This document shows, piece by piece, positions 28,788 through 36,654 of a stretch of DNA of 64,000 bases. The stretch lies in the NCBI RefSeq assembly GCF_963678225.1, contig NZ_OY782764.1:3229001-3293000 (forward strand), written 5' to 3'. Within the stretch, counting starts at the first letter, position 1; the number at the start of each line of letters is the position of its first letter. The position numbers and the translations under genes were made by a program. The notes beneath the pieces are model-generated. The model saw only the letters and a list, made by a program, of their open reading frames with translations, searched no databases and was not told the origin of the DNA. Origin of the DNA: an uncultured Cohaesibacter sp. GTDB taxonomy: Bacteria; Pseudomonadota; Alphaproteobacteria; Rhizobiales; Cohaesibacteraceae.

Positions 28788-29235
28788 TGACGGATTTGAA
28801 GACGGAGCACTGAAAATCGCCTTCGCCACCAGCGATCAACACCACGTGGACCAGCATTTCGGAACCTGCGAGAGCTTTGCAGTCTATTTGGTGACCCGCG
28901 ATGAGGCGCATTTTCATCAGAGCATCGCGTTTGAGCAAGCCGCAAAGGATGGCAGTGAAGACAAGCTGCAGGCACGTATAGCGGCGCTCGAAGGGGTGGC
29001 TGCGGTTTATTGCCGGGCTGTTGGAGCGTCTGCCATTGCCCAACTTAAGCAATCGGGTGTTCAGCCCATAAAGGTGAAAGACGGCACAATGATCAAGCAT
29101 CAGCTCGGTCTCTTTCAGGAAGAGCTGAAGGGAGACCCGGCATTCTGGGTGCTGCGTGCGTTGGAAAGCGTAAAGGGCCTGCGCGATGACCCGCGCCGGT
29201 TTGATGACATGGAAACCGAAGGTTGGAGTGAATGA
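28741..29235 (+). CDS. nifX: NifX, FeMo-cofactor precursor carrier
   Basis: A 164-residue protein of the NifX/NafY superfamily that binds NifB-co or VK-cluster between NifB and NifEN. DQHFGTCESFAVYLV near 37 is the cofactor-binding signature and YCRAVGASAIAQL (about 100) is conserved. AGGGAGGGGGAG precedes the ATG, located inside the end of nifN. Length is slightly above the usual 155. Confidence 0.93.
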   Translation: MAQISRMLTLVDGTIDDGFEDGALKIAFATSDQHHVDQHFGTCESFAVYLVTRDEAHFHQSIAFEQAAKDGSEDKLQARIAALEGVAAVYCRAVGASAIAQLKQSGVQPIKVKDGTMIKHQLGLFQEELKGDPAFWVLRALESVKGLRDDPRRFDDMETEGWSE

Positions 29236-29242
29236 GGACGAT

Positions 29243-29719
29243 ATGAGTGATTGGGACCACATGGTAGTCGAACAGGATGATCCGGCACTGGTATCTCCTT
29301 TCATTTTGGAGATGGTGCGTCAGATCAGGGCCGTGGATTCCTACGGTATATGGGACAAATCGGGTGCGCATGAAATCATCGATCCCTACATCCTGACCAA
29401 AGAGCGCAAGCGGCAGGTACCCGTGATCGGGGACCCTGACGAAGACATCATTGTCAGGATCAAGGCCTGGTATAACGCGCTTTCGACCAGCATCGAAGCC
29501 AAAACGGGCCTGATGGCCGTTCCCCTCATTCATCTGACCTATGAAGGGTTCGGACGGGTGATTATCGCGGTGGGCAAGCTGATCGTCTTTGACAAGAATT
29601 TGCGCGATGTCCACCGCTTCGGCTTCAAGTCGCTCGAGCATATGCAGCAAGAGGCCGAAAAGATTATCACGAAGGCGTCGGCGCTTATCGAAGACCATCG
29701 CGATGTTGCCAAGCTGTGA
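29243..29719 (+). CDS. NifX-associated nitrogen fixation protein (DUF269)
   Basis: A 158-residue protein recognised by FILEMVRQIRAVDSYG near 19, IDPYILTKERKRQVP and VGKLIVFDKNLRDVHRFGF near 112. The family always follows nifX and is needed for full diazotrophic growth in some species, but its activity is unknown. It begins seven bases after nifX with GAGGA upstream. Confidence 0.92.
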   Translation: MSDWDHMVVEQDDPALVSPFILEMVRQIRAVDSYGIWDKSGAHEIIDPYILTKERKRQVPVIGDPDEDIIVRIKAWYNALSTSIEAKTGLMAVPLIHLTYEGFGRVIIAVGKLIVFDKNLRDVHRFGFKSLEHMQQEAEKIITKASALIEDHRDVAKL

Positions 29720-29773
29720 CGCCCAGACCGTCCGAAATCGCTGGGCGTTCAGAAGCAAATAGGGGATCAGACC

Positions 29774-29986
29774 ATGGATGAAACAGAGCTGAAAGCACTG
29801 ACCAAAGCAGCCAGAAGAGCCAAACGCATCGCTTCGGAGAAAGCGATGGCGTTGCATGATCTGGTTGAAGATCGACTACCCGCCGCATTCGAAGAATTAC
29901 CGCAGTTGGCAGAAGAAACATATGCTGCCTGTAAGGCGTGGGAAGAAGCCGAAGCTGCCAGCAAGGCCGCGCAGGCGACAGTTTGA
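29774..29986 (+). CDS. CCE_0567-family small metalloprotein (DUF683)
   Basis: A 70-residue all-helical protein, rich in Ala, Glu and Lys, matching the coiled-coil hairpin family found between the DUF269 gene and fdxB in nif clusters. Hallmarks are KRIASEKAMALHDLVEDRLP and an ACKAWEEAE segment (parts shown). The cyanobacterial homologue binds metal. Function unknown. Confidence 0.85.
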   Translation: MDETELKALTKAARRAKRIASEKAMALHDLVEDRLPAAFEELPQLAEETYAACKAWEEAEAASKAAQATV

Positions 29987-30000
29987 GAGGAAAGCAAGAA

Positions 30001-30345
30001 ATGACTGCAATTGTCGGATTGACGCTGGATGGCACCGAATGGACCCCCCAGTTTGTCAAGGCTCTCGATGCAAAGAAATGCATCGGGTGTGGCCGCTGCT
30101 ACAGAGTGTGCGCCAGAGATGTATTCGAACTGGTGGAGCGGGAAAGTCTCGATCTGGATGATGAAGACGAGTATTTCGATGATGATGATCCGTTCGGCGA
30201 TGATGATGACGATGATGATGGATTTTCCGATGATACCAGCATGGTCATGTCGTTGAAGAATAATGGAGACTGCATAGGCTGCGAAGCTTGTTCGAAAATC
30301 TGTCCGAAAGGATGCTTTTCCCATACGACAAAAGAAGCTGCCTAA
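30001..30345 (+). CDS. fdxB: nif-specific ferredoxin III, FdxB, with acidic insertion
   Basis: A 114-residue 2[4Fe-4S] ferredoxin with CIGCGRCYRVCARDV (about 27) and CIGCEACSKICPKGC (about 91). Between them residues 48-80 form an extremely acidic linker, largely Asp, encoded by GAT/GAC repeats at about 30152-30238. FdxB homologues usually have a shorter acidic loop. It ends the nifENX transcript. Confidence 0.9.
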   Translation: MTAIVGLTLDGTEWTPQFVKALDAKKCIGCGRCYRVCARDVFELVERESLDLDDEDEYFDDDDPFGDDDDDDDGFSDDTSMVMSLKNNGDCIGCEACSKICPKGCFSHTTKEAA

Positions 30346-30372
30346 TAGATTCATCGATAGATCAATAGGTAA

Positions 30373-30405
30373 GACAATGCCGCCGTCTTGGCGGCATTGT
30401 CATTT
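30373..30405 (+). terminator. intrinsic terminator after fdxB
   Basis: A perfect 12-base stem, GACAATGCCGCC (30373-30384) with GGCGGCATTGTC (30390-30401), loop GTCTT, followed by ATTTTAATA. This closes the nifENX unit. Confidence 0.9.
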
Positions 30406-30429
30406 TAATACTGAATGTCAGGTGTGGTT

Positions 30430-30445
30430 TGTCAGTTTTGCGACA
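30430..30445. promoter_or_regulatory. NifA upstream activator site of iscA-nifVWZM
   Basis: TGTCAGTTTTGCGACA is a perfect TGT-N10-ACA site about 101 bases before the predicted start of transcription. ATTCAATTGGTTA (30483-30495) in the spacer is one base off the IHF consensus. Confidence 0.85.
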
Positions 30446-30512
30446 ATGTATGTAGGTCGTTGGTTTGTGTAAAAATGATATAATTCAATTGGTTATGAGA
30501 ATGAATGGCTGC

Positions 30513-30528
30513 TGGCACGGCTCTTGCA
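30513..30528 (+). promoter_or_regulatory. sigma-54 -24/-12 promoter of iscA-nifVWZM
   Basis: TGGCACGGCTCTTGCA has GG (30514-30515) and GC (30526-30527) ten bases apart and is close to a perfect consensus. Confidence 0.92.
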
Positions 30529-30571
30529 ATTTCATTGATAAGAAATGGAACCCGAGCTGAGAGGCACTATC

Positions 30572-30895
30572 ATGTTGACACTCACCGACAAAGCACAAGA
30601 AACCCTGCAAGGCCTCATCGAAAAATCCGGCAAGCCGCTGACAGGCCTGCGTATCGCAGCCGATATGGCTGGCTGTGCCGGTGTGAAATACCGTCTGGCG
30701 CTGGTCTCAAATCCTGAGCCTGATGACCACATTGTCGAGTGTGGTCTGCTCAAGCTTTATGTCGTACCGCAGAATGCAGAAATTCTTATCGGGACCACAA
30801 TCGACTTCGCCGAGACTGAAAAAGGCGGAGGCTTCACTTTCGATAATCCGAATACGGCCGGCATGTGTGCCTGCGGCAAGAGCTTTGCTGCCTGA
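30572..30895 (+). CDS. iscA: IscA-like iron-sulfur assembly protein, nif type
   Basis: A 107-residue HesB/IscA-family protein. The three conserved Cys are in GCAGVKYRL (about 34) and the C-terminal CACGKSF (about 101). Such proteins hold or transfer Fe-S clusters. It leads the nifVWZM operon. No nifU or nifS is present in the window, so general cluster supply must come from elsewhere. Confidence 0.88.
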   Translation: MLTLTDKAQETLQGLIEKSGKPLTGLRIAADMAGCAGVKYRLALVSNPEPDDHIVECGLLKLYVVPQNAEILIGTTIDFAETEKGGGFTFDNPNTAGMCACGKSFAA

Positions 30896-30972
30896 TGCCT
30901 GTCTGGTGCTGGCATCGCGCACCGATCATGAAAGCTTGGATCAATCTCGTTTGACTGGAAGGGTGGTTCGGG

Positions 30973-32127
30973 ATGAATTTGCTAAGGCAAGTGACAATTG
31001 ATGACACGACCCTGCGTGACGGGGAACAGAGCGCTGGCGTTGCCTTCACACGCGCCGAGAAATGCGCCATTGCGCGGGAGCTTGTGGCTGCCGGGGTGCC
31101 CGAACTGGAAGTGGGTATTCCAGCCATGGGCGACGACGAGCAGGAAACCATCCGCGCTATCGCCGGGCAGATCAAAGGGCAGGGGCTAAATGCGCGATTG
31201 ATCGTCTGGTGTCGCATGTGTGACTTCGATCTGGATGCGTCCCGCGATCTTGGTGTGGACATGATTGATCTGTCCATTCCCATGTCTGATGGGCAGATTT
31301 TTCACAAGCTCGGTCAATCGCGAGACTATGTGCTCAGGCAGATCGCAACCATGGTCCCCAAGGCGCTTGATGCTGGCTTCGAGGTCATGGTTGGAGGAGA
31401 GGATTCCTCACGGGCTGATCTGGATTTTGTCTTGGAGGCCATGGAAACGGCTGCCAGAGGTGGTGCCCGTCGCTTCCGATTTGCCGATACAGTCGGCATC
31501 ATGGAGCCTTTCGGTACGGCTGAAATCTTTCGTCAGTTGCGGTCCAACTCCGACCTTGAATTGGAAATGCATGCCCATGATGACTATGGTCTGGCGACAG
31601 CGAACTCTCTGGCCGCTGTTGTTGGGGGCGCAACCCATGTGAACACCACGGTCAATGGCTTGGGTGAGCGGGCGGGTAATGCTTCGCTTGAGGAGTTCGC
31701 AGCCGCGGTCGATCGGCTTTACCACGTGCAGACCGGTGTGGATCAACGCCAGTTTAGTGCCTTGTCGCAGATGGTGGCGCGAGCATCTGGACGTCCTGTC
31801 CCTCATCAGAAAAGCCTTGTGGGGGCCAGTGTCTTCACCCACGAAAGTGGCATTCATGTCGATGGGCTGGTGAAGAACAAGGAAACCTATCAGGGGCTCG
31901 ATCCTGAATGGTTGGGACGCCAGCATGAACTGGTCTTGGGCAAGCATTCCGGCACCAAGGCAGTGCTGCATATCTATGGCACCATGGGCATAGCTTTAAC
32001 CACTGGTCAGGCTAAGAGCATTTTGGAGAAGGTCCGCTCCTTTGCCGAAACCTATAAGCGCACCCCGGCCCGTCAGGACCTCATGACTTTTCATCAACAG
32101 ATTATGGCAAGTGAAATCGCCCATTGA
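30973..32127 (+). CDS. nifV: NifV, homocitrate synthase
   Basis: A 384-residue enzyme that condenses acetyl-CoA with 2-oxoglutarate to R-homocitrate, the organic ligand of FeMo-co. The DRE-TIM metallolyase motifs IDDTTLRDGEQSAGVAF (residues 9-25), LEMHAHDDYGLATAN (metal-binding HxH-type, about 197) and VNGLGERAGN are intact. Length equals typical NifV, shorter than leucine-pathway isopropylmalate synthase. Confidence 0.94.
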   Translation: MNLLRQVTIDDTTLRDGEQSAGVAFTRAEKCAIARELVAAGVPELEVGIPAMGDDEQETIRAIAGQIKGQGLNARLIVWCRMCDFDLDASRDLGVDMIDLSIPMSDGQIFHKLGQSRDYVLRQIATMVPKALDAGFEVMVGGEDSSRADLDFVLEAMETAARGGARRFRFADTVGIMEPFGTAEIFRQLRSNSDLELEMHAHDDYGLATANSLAAVVGGATHVNTTVNGLGERAGNASLEEFAAAVDRLYHVQTGVDQRQFSALSQMVARASGRPVPHQKSLVGASVFTHESGIHVDGLVKNKETYQGLDPEWLGRQHELVLGKHSGTKAVLHIYGTMGIALTTGQAKSILEKVRSFAETYKRTPARQDLMTFHQQIMASEIAH

Positions 32128-32160
32128 TCAGGCATAGCGGTACAGGAAAGGAAACGGACA

Positions 32161-32475
32161 ATGCGAAACGAAGAGCTGGACGCAGAACTCTCCGACTTGG
32201 GAAGCGCAGAGGAATTTCTCGACTATTTCGAGATTGATTATGATCCCAAAGTGGTCATGGTCAATCGCTTGCACATCTTGCAGCGCTTTCACGACTATCT
32301 GGAAATGAAAAGTCGCATGCCTGTAGCCGGACAGTCTTGGTGGGATTTCTACACCGGTGAACTAAAAAAAGCCTATATGGATTTCGTTCAGTCGGACGCG
32401 CTGACCGAGAAGGTTTTCAAGGTTTTCAAAACCAACCAGCCGACTTTCGTGCCACTCGAAGACGTGTTGAGCTGA
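32161..32475 (+). CDS. nifW: NifW, nitrogenase stabilising protein
   Basis: A 104-residue protein with the family pattern LGSAEEFLDYFEI near 13, LHILQRFHDYL near 38 and FKTNQPTFVPLEDV at the end. NifW associates with the MoFe protein and is linked to oxygen protection or late assembly. It lies 33 bases after nifV and one base before nifZ. Confidence 0.94.
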   Translation: MRNEELDAELSDLGSAEEFLDYFEIDYDPKVVMVNRLHILQRFHDYLEMKSRMPVAGQSWWDFYTGELKKAYMDFVQSDALTEKVFKVFKTNQPTFVPLEDVLS

Positions 32476-32476
32476 T

Positions 32477-32968
32477 ATGCTGGAAACACTCCCACCACCA
32501 CGCTTTGACTATGGCGCAGAAGTGCGTGTTATTCGCAATCTACGCAATGATGGCACTCATCCTGGCTCGGATAAGGGCACGCTTCTGGTTCGCCGCGGGG
32601 CGACCGGCATCGTGCGGGATGTGGGCACCTTTCTGCAGGATCAGGTGATCTATACGGTGCACTTTACGATGGAAGATCTGATCGTAGGTTGCCGTGACAA
32701 AGAGCTAATCCCTGCAGACGCTCCATGGGTGCCGAACCGGTTTGAATTTGGTGACAAAGTCAAGGCCAGGGTGCTGCTAGGCATTGCAGGCGAAGTGGTG
32801 GCCTCTGTTGGCGACGGGGGAGAGATCATCAAAGTCATTCGGGATGATGCGATCATCGAAACCTTCGGCACCGTTGCCTATCATGTGCGTTTTCCTGGCC
32901 GCACGCTGCAAGTGCCGGAGATGGCTCTGGATAGGGCCATGGCAAAAGAACTGGAGCCAACCGCATGA
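32477..32968 (+). CDS. nifZ: NifZ, nitrogenase P-cluster maturation factor
   Basis: A 163-residue protein that assists formation of the second P-cluster. Two tandem versions of the small NifZ beta-barrel are visible: residues about 10-75 (YGAEVRVIRNLRNDGTHPG) and about 88-150 (FEFGDKVKARVLLG), the second more divergent. The stop overlaps nifM by four bases. Confidence 0.92.
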   Translation: MLETLPPPRFDYGAEVRVIRNLRNDGTHPGSDKGTLLVRRGATGIVRDVGTFLQDQVIYTVHFTMEDLIVGCRDKELIPADAPWVPNRFEFGDKVKARVLLGIAGEVVASVGDGGEIIKVIRDDAIIETFGTVAYHVRFPGRTLQVPEMALDRAMAKELEPTA

Positions 32969-33831
32969 GCGACGAAGCAATGCTTCTGGCCTATCACCTC
33001 ATGACAACGTCACTGGCGGCGCATCAATGCCGCTTTGATGAGCTGCCCCAAACCGCACAAGACCGCATTCAGCAACAGGTGGAGCGGGCCCTTCAGATGG
33101 AGCAACTGGTGCTATCCAGTCCTCTCGCTGCCGATGTCGTCATTCCGGATTCCTTGTTGCAAAAATCCATGGCCAGCATCAAGGGGCGTTATGAGGCTGA
33201 GACAGACTTCATCGCAGACCTTACCCTCAATGGTTTAACTCAATCTGGTCTTGAGCTGGCTCTGGCCCGCGAATTGAAAGCCGATGCAACGCTTGAAAGA
33301 GTGGCCTGGCAAGTGCCGCAAGCCACAGAAGCCGAAGTGCGAGCATGGTATGACGCTCATCCAGAACGGTTCTCCATCGGCGAGACACGTGACGCCCGTC
33401 ATATTCTCATCACCATCAATGAGGATATCGAGGAGAACCGGCGCGATGCCTCTCTTGAGCGCATCAATGGCGTGCTGGAGGAACTGGATGGAACCCAAGA
33501 GCGGTTTGCCGAAGCTGCCTTGCGCTATTCCGAATGTCCCAGCGCTCTGAATGGCGGCACTCTGGGGCGTGTGGCTAAAGACACGCTCTATACCGAGTTG
33601 GACAAGACCCTTTTCGCAATGGATGAAGACACAACGAGTGCCATTCTGGAAAGCGAAGCCGGGTTCCATATCCTCTATTGTGAGGCCATCTATCCAGCCC
33701 AGAAAGCGAGTTACGAGGAAGCCGCTCCCAAAATAAAGGCCGCGATTGACAAGAAGCGGCAAACACGGGCGCAAAAGGCCTTTATTGCCTCCTTGCTCAA
33801 GGACAATATCGCCGAGCGCAAAGTCGGCTAG
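32965..33831 (+). CDS. nifM: NifM, peptidyl-prolyl isomerase for NifH maturation
   Basis: A 288-residue protein with an N-terminal helical SurA-like region and a C-terminal parvulin domain (about 130-260; DARHILITINED, FAEAALRYSECPSALNGGTLG, ESEAGFHILYCEAI). NifM is needed to fold NifH in Azotobacter and Klebsiella and is uncommon in Alphaproteobacteria. It is the last gene of the operon; no clear terminator was seen after it. Confidence 0.92.
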   Translation: MSDEAMLLAYHLMTTSLAAHQCRFDELPQTAQDRIQQQVERALQMEQLVLSSPLAADVVIPDSLLQKSMASIKGRYEAETDFIADLTLNGLTQSGLELALARELKADATLERVAWQVPQATEAEVRAWYDAHPERFSIGETRDARHILITINEDIEENRRDASLERINGVLEELDGTQERFAEAALRYSECPSALNGGTLGRVAKDTLYTELDKTLFAMDEDTTSAILESEAGFHILYCEAIYPAQKASYEEAAPKIKAAIDKKRQTRAQKAFIASLLKDNIAERKVG

Positions 33832-33925
33832 CGGCAACTTCTGCAAAAACGAAAGAGATTATTTCCTTTGTAATAACGACTATGTGGCTTTATTGTCGCC
33901 ATGTTGTTCTTAAAGGGAGTGTCTC

Positions 33926-34822
33926 ATGGATCTAGTTGATGGTCTCAAAGCCTTTGTTGCCACTGCGCAAACCGGTTCTTTCACCGATGCTGCCGAGCGG
34001 ATGGGCATTTCCAACCGCCTGACGTCAAAATATGTCGCCGAACTGGAGGCTCGGATCGGTGCGCGTCTCTTGCAGCGAACCACGCGGAAGGTGGGCCTCA
34101 CACCCGTGGGGGAAGATCTGTTGGCGCGAGCACCGGCCTTGCTGGATGAACTGGACGATCTGATTGGCTCGGTGCGTGAGGAATCCAAAGGTCTCTCCGG
34201 CCTCGTGCGCATTTCCGCACCCGTATCTTTCGGTGAAATCTATGTGGGCGATATGCTGCGCCGCTTCGTAGGCAATCATCCGCAAATGAATATCGATCTG
34301 CGCCTCAGCGACGCTTATGTGGATCTTGCTCGCGATGGCATTGATTTGGCCTTTCGCATCGGCACGCCCAGTGTCTCCTCACTTAAAATGCGCAAACTTG
34401 GAGATATGGGCTCTACCATTGTGGCCTCTCCTGACTATTTGGAAATGCATGGCGAACCATCCACACCGCAAGACCTACTCGACCATATCTGTATGGTGGA
34501 CGCCAACAGGCGCGATCCGACCCGATGGGTTTTTGTCAAGGATGGAGAAAATATTGACGTTGTCATCAAGCGCCGTTTTGTCGTCAACAGCGCCAAGGTC
34601 GCTCGAGATTGGGCCGTGGCAGGGGACGCCATTGCCTATTGCCCGCGCTTTATCGTTGCCGACGATCTGGCCGAAGGACGGTTGATGCCTCTTTTGTGCA
34701 ATTATCAGGGGCTTTCCACTCCATTGAGCGCAGTTTATCTGGATGGAACCGTGTTGCCTCGCAAGGTGAGGGCGATTATCGATTTTGCTTTGGAAGACAT
34801 CAAGATCAACAGCCCATTCTAG
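33926..34822 (+). CDS. LysR-family transcriptional regulator
   Basis: A 298-residue regulator. The winged HTH is at 1-60 (AFVATAQTGSFTDAAERMG), followed by a periplasmic-binding-like effector domain from about 90. It resembles the CrgA/DsdC-like group that often controls quinone or oxidative-stress genes. It is read in the same direction as the next three genes, 147 bases upstream, so regulation of them is plausible but unproved. AAAGGGAG precedes the ATG. Confidence 0.85.
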   Translation: MDLVDGLKAFVATAQTGSFTDAAERMGISNRLTSKYVAELEARIGARLLQRTTRKVGLTPVGEDLLARAPALLDELDDLIGSVREESKGLSGLVRISAPVSFGEIYVGDMLRRFVGNHPQMNIDLRLSDAYVDLARDGIDLAFRIGTPSVSSLKMRKLGDMGSTIVASPDYLEMHGEPSTPQDLLDHICMVDANRRDPTRWVFVKDGENIDVVIKRRFVVNSAKVARDWAVAGDAIAYCPRFIVADDLAEGRLMPLLCNYQGLSTPLSAVYLDGTVLPRKVRAIIDFALEDIKINSPF

Positions 34823-34969
34823 TAAATTTTATTAGGAACAAAGACAGGATAGTTATTCAATATAATTACCATTTCATTCTTAGATGGAAATGGGCATATT
34901 CACTTCAGACGAAACAAGCCGCCTAACAAAAAAGAAAACGGACGGCAGCAAAAACAAGGAGTGAGTAAA

Positions 34970-35599
34970 ATGAATATTGCAATCGTAGGAGCAGGGAATA
35001 TCGGTTCAGGTCTGGCAAGTGTACTGGCAAAAACCAGTCACAGCATTACGGTCGTTGACTCCGACAATGGCGTTGCAGCAGCAGCCAAACTCAAGGACCA
35101 GGGTATTGAAGTCAATGCCGGCGCATTGAAGCCATCTGTTGCCGCAGCTGATGTGGTTATCCTCTCCACCCCGTTCGCCGCTTCCAAGGCAATTGTTGCC
35201 GAAGCAAACTTTTCCGGCAAGATCCTGATCGACGTATCCAACCCGATCACCGACGATTTCTCTGGCCTTCAGGTCGGTTTCACCAGCTCTGCAGCTGAAG
35301 AACTCGCCGCGCTTGCTCCTGCAGCCAAAGTGGTCAAGGCCTTCAACACCGTGTTTGCTCAGCATTACGCATCTGGCCTCAAGCTGAATGGCGAAGCGCT
35401 TCAGACCTTTGTTGCCTCTGACGATGACGCAGCCAAGGCGGTTGTAAAGGACCTCGCCGCTGAAATCGGTCTGGAACCAAAAGATGCCGGGCCGCTTTCC
35501 AACGCCCGCTATCTTGAGCCGCTTGGGTTCCTGAACATCAACTTCGGCTACGTTCTTGGCTACGGCACCCAGATCGCGCCAAAATGGCTCTCTGAATAA
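34970..35599 (+). CDS. F420_oxidored-superfamily Rossmann protein (NAD(P)-binding)
   Basis: A 209-residue protein with the Rossmann motif IVGAGNIGSGLA at 4-15 and ALAPAAKVVKAFNTVFAQHYASG (parts) typical of COG2085 proteins annotated as NADPH-dependent F420 reductase. After the second strand it has VVDSDNG, an acidic residue where NADPH:F420 enzymes carry a basic GSR/TR motif, so NAD(H) preference is inferred. It is not tightly linked to the F420 operon. AGGAG eight bases upstream selects ATG 34970 over GTG 34961. Confidence 0.75.
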   Translation: MNIAIVGAGNIGSGLASVLAKTSHSITVVDSDNGVAAAAKLKDQGIEVNAGALKPSVAAADVVILSTPFAASKAIVAEANFSGKILIDVSNPITDDFSGLQVGFTSSAAEELAALAPAAKVVKAFNTVFAQHYASGLKLNGEALQTFVASDDDAAKAVVKDLAAEIGLEPKDAGPLSNARYLEPLGFLNINFGYVLGYGTQIAPKWLSE

Positions 35600-35672
35600 A
35601 CAAAACGCCCAGCAAGACACTTTAAGCTACAAACAAATATAATAATTAAAACAATAAGAAAAACCAGCAAAT

Positions 35673-35695
35673 GGGGAGCCGTTAACCGGCTCCCC
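35673..35695 (+). terminator. hairpin between the Rossmann protein gene and ygiD
   Basis: GGGGAGCCG (35673-35681) pairs perfectly with CGGCTCCCC (35687-35695) around TTAAC. No T-run follows on the plus strand, so termination is uncertain; it may instead set a boundary against 3' exonucleases. Confidence 0.45.
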
Positions 35696-35730
35696 CTTGA
35701 AAGAGAAATCCGCATCAAAGGAGAAAGACA

Positions 35731-36555
35731 ATGAGCGTGACCCATTCCCTGCAAAGCCTTCGTGATAGTCTTAAGGCGTCTGACCGCATGCCGTTGGTCT
35801 TTCTTGGCCACGGCAATCCGATGAATGCCATCGAGGATAACATCTACAGCAATAGCTGGAGCCAGCTTGGCGAAACCCTGCCTCGCCCGCAGGCCATTCT
35901 GGTGGTTTCTGCCCACTGGATGACCCAGGGGTCGACGCTGGTCGATGTATCCAAACTACCAAAAACCATTCATGACTTCTACGGTTTCCCCGATGAGCTA
36001 TTTGCCCAGCAATACCCAGCTCAGGGCGACCCGAAACTGGCTCGCGATGTGGTGGCTCTACTGGCCAGCCACCATGCGCAGGAAGATGATACCTGGGGGC
36101 TTGATCATGGTGCATGGACTGTCCTGAAGCATCTTTATCCAGAAGCAGATGTACCCGTGTTCCAGCTTTCCATTGATATGACCAAGCCTCTGTCCTGGCA
36201 TCTGGAAATAGGCAAGACCCTTGCCCAGTTGCGCAACCGCGGCGTTTTGATCCTCGGCTCGGGCAACGTGGTGCATAATCTGCGCGCCATGCGCTTTGGT
36301 GGCAAGGCACAGGACTTCGCATTGGAATTTGATACGCTGTTTACCGACAAGCTATCGAATGGTGACTTCAAGGCGCTTGCTGACCCTAAAGAGCTGGGAA
36401 CCCTGCTGCGGCTCGCACATCCGACCGTAGACCACTATTTGCCAGCGCTTACCATCGCTGGAGCATCGGATAAGAAAGACGATCTGACCTTCATGACCGA
36501 GAGCATTGATCTCGGGTCCGTTTCGATGCGGTCTTTCATCTTCCACGGCGCCTGA
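35731..36555 (+). CDS. ygiD: LigB-type extradiol dioxygenase, YgiD (4,5-DOPA dioxygenase) family
   Basis: A 274-residue metal-dependent dioxygenase-fold protein. Conserved His are seen in LGHGNPMNA (about 26), SAHWMTQG (about 61), LDHGAW (about 126) and SGNVVHNLR (about 179). YgiD homologues open catechol rings such as L-DOPA in vitro; the physiological substrate is unknown. AAAGGAGAAAG precedes the ATG. The gene lies between two redox genes under possible LysR control. Confidence 0.85.
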   Translation: MSVTHSLQSLRDSLKASDRMPLVFLGHGNPMNAIEDNIYSNSWSQLGETLPRPQAILVVSAHWMTQGSTLVDVSKLPKTIHDFYGFPDELFAQQYPAQGDPKLARDVVALLASHHAQEDDTWGLDHGAWTVLKHLYPEADVPVFQLSIDMTKPLSWHLEIGKTLAQLRNRGVLILGSGNVVHNLRAMRFGGKAQDFALEFDTLFTDKLSNGDFKALADPKELGTLLRLAHPTVDHYLPALTIAGASDKKDDLTFMTESIDLGSVSMRSFIFHGA

Positions 36556-36654
36556 GCCGCCCTCAGAACAGAAACACACAAACACCAGATCACGACCGAT
36601 AATCGCTAAAAGAAGCAATAAGAACAAAGCGGACAGAAAGAACAGGAGACACTC

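Noticed and set aside
30158-30236. Triplet GAT repeat as a microsatellite or CRISPR-like array
   Set aside because: It is an in-frame Asp-coding tract between two intact ferredoxin cluster motifs, with no spacers.
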